From NCBI GenBank assembly GCA_905221605.1, contig CAJNDS010002412.1, positions 51,886 to 115,885 of the forward strand: a stretch of 64,000 nucleotides of DNA. The letters run 5' to 3'. Both the position numbers and the translations under genes were made by a program. This document shows, piece by piece, positions 58,201-64,000 of this stretch. The notes under the pieces were generated by a model. It was not told the DNA's origin. It searched no databases and worked only from the letters and a program-made list of their open reading frames with translations. This stretch comes from Symbiodinium natans (lineage: Eukaryota; Sar; Dinophyceae; Suessiales; Symbiodiniaceae). Each line of letters begins with the position of its first letter. Within the stretch, counting starts at the first letter, position 1.

Positions 58201-58500
58201 CTAAACCCTAAACCCTAAACCCTAAACCCTAAGGATTTCTGGTGCAGGGCTCATGGCCCTGACATTCTGCTCGCATGGGCTCGCAAGGAGCTATGAGGAT
58301 GCCACGGTGGGTTTAGCGGTGCGAAGCCATGCTCTTGGCTTCTGACAGCTTGGGAGCTGGTTTAGGGTTTAGGGTTTAGGGTTTAGGGATTGTACGCGTG
58401 CACTCTCATTCGCTGTGATTCCCTGCCTTCTTTCTACGACCTCAAAGAGTGTTGAGGGAGGTTGGGCCTTGAGGGTTACAAGCAAGACTTGATTCGCAGA
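55263..58500. other. Unique islets, sparse arrays, and an A/T-richer stretch
   Basis: Arrays at 57655-57745 and 58195-58235. The stretch 56990-57480 is A/T-richer with AAAGA/TTTCAAAG words and C runs, and differs from its surroundings. C runs lie at 58057-58090. Open frames overlap and show no domain. Confidence 0.5.
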
Positions 58501-58519
58501 TGAGGGGCTGTCGGAGAGC

Positions 58520-58635
58520 CCCTGTATATCTATATATCTATATATCTATATATCTATATAACTATATATCTATATATCTATATATATATATATATATATC
58601 TATATCTATATGTAATATATATATATACTCCGCTG
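58520..58635. repeat. TATATC/TA microsatellite
   Basis: CTATATAT units grading into TA. Confidence 0.92.
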
Positions 58636-60827
58636 TTCGGTTTGTGGAAAACCCCCGAAACGAAGCCTTGTCATCCCTCATGAATACATGCAAGTGCCTA
58701 AACCCTAAACCCTAAACCCTACACGCTAAACCCTAAACCCTAAACCCTACACTTACACCCTAAACCCTAAACCGTTCCAATGCCCAGGCTCCCACACTGT
58801 CGGCTTACCAGTGGCGGAACGCCGCGGCCTCGCCGCGGCGTCCGTGGCGTGCGGGGTGACAGGCTGCGCGCTCCCCTCGACATGATGGGCACCTCGGCTG
58901 GTTTAGGGTTTAGCTTTTGGGCGGTTTAGGGCTTAAGGTTTAGGGTTTAGGTTTAGGGAACACCACTATGCCATGGAACCCCTTTAAATTGAACTTGCTT
59001 GTTCCCGAATCGTTGCGACCAACTGGGCCTGAATTCCGAAACAAAGGCTCAAACTATGCAGTTGCGCAGAGTTGTTGGGGTCAGCTAGCAGAAATCCTGG
59101 ACGAGAGCGGCTTTCGAACCCTGAACCCTAAACCCTAAACCCTAGAGCCCTAGAACCCTAAACCCTATAAACCCATCTCACTTCAGGCCAGCCCGAGCCT
59201 CAAGGTCTGTAGCCATCCAAACGCAAGCATTGATCCCAAGGCCCCCGAAACAAAGCTCCCTGATGGAGGGCCATGTTTTGCCTCAATGATAACACCACCC
59301 TTATTTCGGGAGGCATTGGTTTGGGGAGATCGTGCTTTGATGAAGGCCTCCAGACCAGGAGCCTCCAGGCTGCTCACGCTAGACAAGGGGCTTCCTGAGG
59401 AGCCCAATTCTTTTACACACAGGCCCCCGGGGTGAAGACTAGAGCCCCTTAGAAATCCCAAGCCCTTACAATGGCAAGTTTTGGGCGCCCCTCCCAGACG
59501 CAAGGAGGGGTCTGTGAAGCAGGAACCCCTCAACCCTTTCGAGCTGGACGAGAAGCTGCAACTACAAAATTGCCAGCCGCCGCTGCCCCACGCGAGCTAT
59601 AGCGCAGCTATAGCTGGTCGCGGCTTTCACTGTGGAAAAGCGGCGCAACAAGACATGGTTCTACCCGTGCTTTTTGCGACTTGGCACAGGCAAATAGAGA
59701 TATAGTCTAGGGAGGTACTGGGCAGGTGCAGGGAGGTACAAGACTTGGTTCGGACTCTTATGGGGTGTGGTGCTTGGGGTCTGGCGATACCAGGCACTGC
59801 TTGGTGCCAACCTACGGGCCGAACCAATTAGGATGGGCACTCAGGGGTGCTTGTGTGATTGTCAATTGGGGGTCATAACGGGTAACATTTGGGCTCCGGT
59901 ATAACACCTCTGAGGTTCAGGCGGTGCTGGCACGGTATCTTTGCAAGGAGACACCCTTTCGACCCTAGGGGTTTGAAAAAAAACTGTACCCACCCACGGA
60001 GCACAATAACAATTAAGTAAGGAGTGGACCTCAAGTTATTTGGGGATTGTGATATGATTCAAGGTGCATTCCTTAGATAGGCGTGTCCTTTCTTCCCACA
60101 TCATCCAACCTGCAGGCGCTCAAACTCTTAATGCTGCACAGTATGACACCCTAAACCCTGAACCCTAAACTTTAAACCCTAAACCCTGAACTTAAAGCCT
60201 AAACCCCCCAACAAGCAGCCATGGCAATCTCGACCATGCATGCGACGGTAGCTCATCTTCATTGGGGTGTCGAGGGTGCTAAGGGTATAGGGGAACTCAG
60301 CTGTCTGAGGATGAGATCTGAGATTTATTGTGGGGTTTAGAGTTTAGGGTCTAGGGTTTAGGGTTTAGGGTTTAAAATACCTGCCGTGCAGTGCACTTCT
60401 GAATTGGGAGTCGTCCGCTGATGGCTTTGGGGATGGCACGAAGCAAGTGCGCAAAACCCTAAACCCTAAACCCTAAACCCTAAACCCTAAACCCTAAACC
60501 CTAAATGTGCGCATGCCCGACTGCCTCGGAGAGCCCCTGGAAGGACGTGTCTTCGACTCCAGCTCCTAAACAAGAAACCCGAAGAGCAGGGTTTAGGGTT
60601 TAGGGTTTAGGGTTTAGGGTTTAGGGTTTAGGGTTTAGGGTTTAGGGTTTAGGGTTTGGGGTTAAAGCCCTAAGACCTAAACTTACCCTAAAACCCTAAT
60701 CGTCATCCAGATCCCCACGAACTCGTAACACACTGCGCGGAACCCCCCTTCTAGGGGGCCCGATGCTTCACTCAGGTTCCTCATGCACCCCACCTTTCCC
60801 CCCCTCCTCCCCTTCCCCTAGGGCGCT
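58636..60827. other. Unique sequence with arrays at 58695-58775, 60453-60515 and 60588-60665
   Basis: 59170-60130 is the longest stretch in this part without arrays. Frames at 59183-59533 and 59481-59705 lie on opposite strands and have no recognised domain. Confidence 0.5.
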
Positions 60828-60902
60828 ATATATATATATATATACATATATACATGTATACATATATGTGTGTGGGTGTGTATATATATATATATGTATA
60901 TA
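60828..60902. repeat. TA/TATG microsatellite
   Basis: TA units interspersed with CATATA and GTGTGTG. Confidence 0.9.
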
Positions 60903-61032
60903 CCCTTTAAGGGATTCTATAGGCCCCTATATTATACCCGTTAAGGGAGCCCCCCTGGATTGTCAACTTGCGCTTGGGGCCCTAACTACACCCGAAACAC
61001 TGAATCAAAACCTGCTCAAGGACCCTATGAGT

Positions 61033-61087
61033 CTCTGTGTGTGTGTGTGTGTGTGTGAGTGTGAGTGTGAGTGTGAGTGTGAGTGTG

Positions 61088-61128
<41 letters not shown>

Positions 61129-61140
61129 GTGTGTGTGTGT
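61033..61140 (+). repeat. GT microsatellite with a GTGTGA hexamer block
   Basis: GT units flank about seven GAGTGT units. Both strands stay open through it, giving spurious frames. Confidence 0.95.
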
Positions 61141-62843
61141 AAGATCTTCAGACGTCAACTTGGCCATAGATCCCAAAACTCCGCAAACTACCAGATCTTC
61201 ACCCTGAAAAGAACACTTATGAACCTAAGCCCTTCGAGACCCACAGCCTTTGACTTTTGGGGTGGTCCCTCAAAACACTCAACTCTCCTGAGCACTAACC
61301 CTATTAAGCCTCCTTGAAACCCCCTTTAAACTCTAAACCGTAAACCCTAAAGCCTAAACCCTAGACCCTAAATCCAGCTGATGACCTTCTCAACATCGCA
61401 GGAGACTACGCGGACCACGCCGGCGCGCCTTGACTGATGAGGCTCCAGAGAGGAGGTTAAAACCCCTGTACGGGATGAGTTTAGGGCTTAGGGTTCAGGG
61501 TTTAGGGTTTAGGGCTAATTAAGGCCCTATGTTCCCTTTAAGGGATTGTGCAGGGTACCTCACTCCTTCTTTCCTTACTAAGAACCAGCCAGTTAGGGGG
61601 TTTACCCTCAACCCTAAACCCTTACCGGGTTTGGTGTGCAGGGTTTAAGTAGCGCTGGGGCCCTTTCAGTGGATCCAGGTGGCGACTTTGGGCATGTTTG
61701 GGGAGTTGAGGCTGAGGGTTTAGGGTTAGGGTATAGGGTTTCGGGTTTCGGGTTCAGGGTGTAGGGTTTAGGGCTTAGGGCTTAGGGTTTAGGGTCTCTG
61801 TGCCCTCCCACGTTCTGAGAAGACACTTGGATCTTCATGGACATGGAAAACCCCGGTCGAAGATACGATTCTGACACAGAGGCGCAACTCCAAACTACCA
61901 CATTCAACATGACTGTCAAAGAAACACTCTAAACCTTAAATCCTTGAACTGGTGAGAGTCCCAACACATGCTTCAACTCCTGACAGAAGTACTGCACACG
62001 CACTGCACATGCCAAGATCGACTCCTCCCCGCTCGGGCGCCAGGGTGATTCAGGCCGGTCTTCTCATCCTCACATCACAGGCAGAAGTGGCTGAATGCCT
62101 CAAGCCCGGGTACAATGCGTGTCCTCTCATTCTGCGCAGAAGGGATGCAACAAGCGACATCATCATCTTTCGCGACCGGCCGAACTATGTGCCGCGGCCC
62201 CGCAAGACTGAAAAAGCGAGCCCCTTGTACGCAAGTTGCGTGCCAGCCCCTCTGGTGCGGCTGAGGATTTAGGGTTTGGGGGTTTATGGTTTCACTGCAA
62301 GAGTGCACGGAATGAGGGGATGACATGAGCTGTCAAGTCTGCGGGTGAGCGTGGACACAGGGGAGGGCTCTGCAGCCCTCCTAGCATAACGTGCGGCAGC
62401 CGGAGAGCGATCTGGGTTGCACCCAAAGGACCGCCGATCTCCGCGCCCTTCCCCCCCTCGCCTGCAGAGGCATGGGGGGGGCTCCGACAACTACGTCCCA
62501 GCATCGCCTGGACCGGTAGCTCGCTTTGCGTGCGACCGTCCGGTATGCGACCCATCGCTTTTAAAGCGACGAGTCGAGAAGCTCAGAATAAGAAAACGGC
62601 CCCGACCGACTAAGCAGAAAATACGGCATCGGCATCCTCTGCATTATCAGCCTTCCCTTCCTTGTCCTCCGCAACTTTTCCATCCAAGTTCGAGATCTCC
62701 TCAACACAGTCGGACTTGTTCGGGGCGGGGCCAAGCACGGACATGCACACCTGGCTCATAGTTGGGATAGGAATAAAAACTTAAAATTTAAGTATTCCTT
62801 ATTGAGTTTAAGTACCCTTAAAAGTGTAAAATGTTACCCAAAC
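61141..62843. other. Region 3' of the permease gene
   Basis: TTTAGGG-type units at 61720-61795. A plus-strand frame at 61952-62272 and frames on both strands at 62284-62761 lie in GC-rich sequence without arrays. I recognise no family, so they are not called as genes. The last few hundred bases may include the permease 3' UTR. Confidence 0.45.
61511..61596. mobile_element. Family C right-half fragment
   Basis: CCCTTTAAGGGATTGTGCAG, GGTACCTCACTCCTTC and CCTTACTAAGAACCAGCCAG follow the right half of the 54681 element. Confidence 0.55.
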
Positions 62844-64000
62844 TATGACAAAGACACAGGGAGGAAGATCAACCCGTGGGAGCCGCCCGCCACAACGATG
62901 CCGAAGAACATCTTGAAGAAGACCCGGAACGCCTGGCTGGATGAGAAGGCCTTGGTAGCCCAGAAAACCATACTAACATAAGGGTTTAGGGTTTAGGGTT
63001 TAGGGTTTAGGGTTTAGGTAAACCCCTTTTTTGGCTAGGTATTTTTTACAAGGGAACCCAGAACCCAACAAAAACACAAAAGGGGGAAAGGGTACCACTG
63101 GGCCACCAAGAGGCCAGGGGGAGGATGGCCAGGAAGGTGGTCGTGACGCCCAGGAAGATGGGTTGTCCCATCTCCTTCTTGGCACCCCGGTATATTACAA
63201 CAAGGGCACCCTTTTTTTTTTTGGGTTAGCTGCTTTATATAAGGGAACCTTGAACCCCCCCCCCAAAAAAAAAGGGGGAAAGGGTACCACTGGGCTGGCC
63301 CATGGCCTTCATGGCAAGCTCAGCACGCGTAGACCGGGGCAGTGACTGATCCTGCAGGCCGAAGCCTTAGTAGCCCAGCAACCATCATATTCTAGTAAGG
63401 GCACCCCTTTTTTTTGGGTTTAGTTGCTTTATATAAGGGAACCTTGAACCCCAAAAAAAAAGGAAAAAGGGCGCCACTGGGCTAGCAAGAGAAGCTATGT
63501 GCCATGTGCATGGAGTAGTCCACCACCAGGCCCACGGCCATGACGAGGTTCACCATCGAGATGGAGTTCAGGTCCAACTCCCACCTTGGTAGCCCAGCAA
63601 CCATATTTTCATAAGGGCACCCCCACTTTTTGGGGGTTGATTACTTTAAAGGGGAAACCCCCCAAACAAAAAAAGGATAAAGGGTACCACTGCTGGGCTA
63701 CCAGGCCACAGCACGATGTTGCCCATCAGGTCCATGAAGACCAGGGCGAGGACCAAGAGCACGATGACCACGGAGAGAGGGTGCGCCAAGACCAGCGCGC
63801 TGATGAGAAGCACCGCCGCCAGGCAGAGCGCGATGCTGACGGTCATCTGCGATACAATGATCCGGTACTGGTCAAAGAAGATGTAGACCAAGGAGTTCAT
63901 GAAGCTTCCGGGCAAGGCACCTTGCCACTGCTGTGTAAAAGCCTCAGCTTCCTCGAGCACCTGAATCTGCTGCTTGCTGTTGAATGTGTCGATGTGGCGA
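62844..64000 (-). CDS. NPC1/Patched-type RND permease, C-terminal part (partial, 5 exons, frameshift in last exon)
   Basis: This is the C-terminal membrane half of a sterol-sensing/Patched-family (RND superfamily) permease. Family members move sterols or lipids across endosomal or plasma membranes using ion gradients; the substrate here is unknown. Exons on the minus strand are 64000-63710 (continues off the window), 63584-63496, 63365-63307, 63174-63115 and 62950-62844. They join in frame through four introns. The product shows FFDQYRIIVSQ, two hydrophobic helices, LWELDLNSISMVNLVMAVGL, VVDYSMHMAHSF, a charged loop ending RAELAMKEMG, then QPIFLGVTTTFLAILPLAFS and FRVFFKMFFGIVVAGGS. These match the conserved order of NPC1/Patched TM helices 8-12. 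Near the end one base is missing relative to the expected GSHGLIFLPV, giving TGA at 62870-62872. Skipping that shift, the frame continues as GLIFLPVSLS to TAG at 62844-62846. The shift lies in a C run, so an assembly error is possible. It could be NPC1-like, Patched-like or Dispatched-like; the N-terminal half is outside the window. Confidence 0.85.
62951..63114 (-). mobile_element. Introner-type intron D (164 bp, GC-AG) carrying a TTTAGGG array
   Basis: The ends are CTTGGTGGCCCAG and CTGGGCTACCAAG, with GCCT duplicated at the two exon edges. Splicing joins ILPL to AFSSSQ in frame. Inside, at 62981-63018, the usual ATAAGGGCACCC motif is replaced by ATAAGGG followed by about five TTTAGGG units and then TAAACCCC. 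This makes it the longest of the four copies. Confidence 0.85.
63175..63306 (-). mobile_element. Introner-type intron C (132 bp, GC-AG), diverged terminal repeats
   Basis: The interior (AAGGGCACCC, T run, GGGTTAGCTGCTTTATATAA, GAACCTTGAACCCC, A run, GGGTACCACTGGGCT) matches intron B closely. The 5' end reads CCAGCCCAG and the 3' end GGGGTGCCAAG, so the inverted repeat is partly lost. I placed the junction at AAG|GCC and AAG|GAG because this gives AMK-EMGQPIF, the usual family spacing. The two flanks also resemble each other over 18 bases (AAGGCCATGGG against AAGGAGATGGG), so an alternative junction is possible. Confidence 0.75.
63366..63495 (-). mobile_element. Introner-type intron B (130 bp, GC-AG)
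   Basis: Same family as intron A. The ends are CTTGCTAGCCCAG and CTGGGCTACTAAG, and GCTTC is duplicated at the two exon junctions. Splicing at the duplication gives a GC donor and an AAG acceptor and restores HMAHSFGLQD in frame. The interior shares TATATAAGGGAACCTTGAAC with intron C, so these two copies are close relatives. Confidence 0.85.
63585..63709 (-). mobile_element. Introner-type intron A (125 bp, GT-AG) in the permease gene
   Basis: The intron runs from CCTGGTAGCCCAG at its 5' end to CTGGGCTACCAAG at its 3' end, a near-perfect terminal inverted repeat. The flanking GTGG occurs on both sides. The intron starts with the first GTGG (donor GT), and the exon resumes with the second after the element's own AAG. 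The interior on the plus strand has AACCATATT, ATAAGGGCACCC, a T run, an A run and GGGTACCACTG, shared with the other introns of this gene. Confidence 0.85.

Noticed and set aside
60763-61317. 184-residue plus-strand frame
   Set aside because: About half is TA and GT microsatellite; the remainder shows no domain.

Overview
The window looks like nuclear DNA of a dinoflagellate or close alveolate relative, at about 0.75 confidence. The reasons are: TTTAGGG-type telomeric repeats throughout; two genes of purely eukaryotic families; introns whose inferred donors are GC or GA as well as GT with AG|G-type acceptors; and introns that are mobile introner-type elements. No bacterial operons, rRNA, tRNA or CRISPR array was seen.

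Almost the whole window is non-coding. Some 60 or more short interstitial telomeric arrays, CCCTAAA on one strand or TTTAGGG on the other in no consistent order, are interleaved with unique islets of about 50-400 bp. Many arrays are locally homogenised variants (TTTAGGGG, TTTAGGGGG, TTAAGGG, CTTAGGG, TTCAGGG, TTGAGGG, TTTCGGG, TTAGGGG, AATTAGGGT, CCCTATAAA). Poly-G/C runs and AT- or GCAT-rich microsatellites add to this.

Layout. 1-12.4 kb: telomere-variant mosaic with a diverged non-autonomous element near 6.4-6.6 kb and a MITE at 7.56 kb. 12.4-12.8 kb: poly-C and CATA tracts. 12.86-18.04 kb: a block of about 5.2 kb with no telomeric arrays, bounded by inverted repeats of about 80 bp, holding a higher-order minisatellite and decayed coding on the minus strand. 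18.3-29.4 kb: dense telomeric variants with several TIR elements, including a 297-bp element with a TA duplication inside a telomeric repeat (22345-22641). 29.5-30.63 kb: a two-exon gene on the minus strand for a J-domain plus DUF4187-like zinc-finger protein. 30.7-62.8 kb: telomeric mosaic with dispersed MITE-like families. 62.84-64.0 kb: the 3' end of a minus-strand NPC1/Patched-type membrane permease gene; all four introns seen belong to one family with terminal inverted repeats.

The strongest biology is that intron family. The ends match the inverted-repeat pair CTTGGTAGCCCAG and CTGGGCTACCAAG. The element supplies the 3' AG, and the donor (GT once, GC three times) lies in the target duplication. 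Relatives occur outside genes in the window, and one intronic copy has a TTTAGGG array in its interior. The two genes have no evident functional link.
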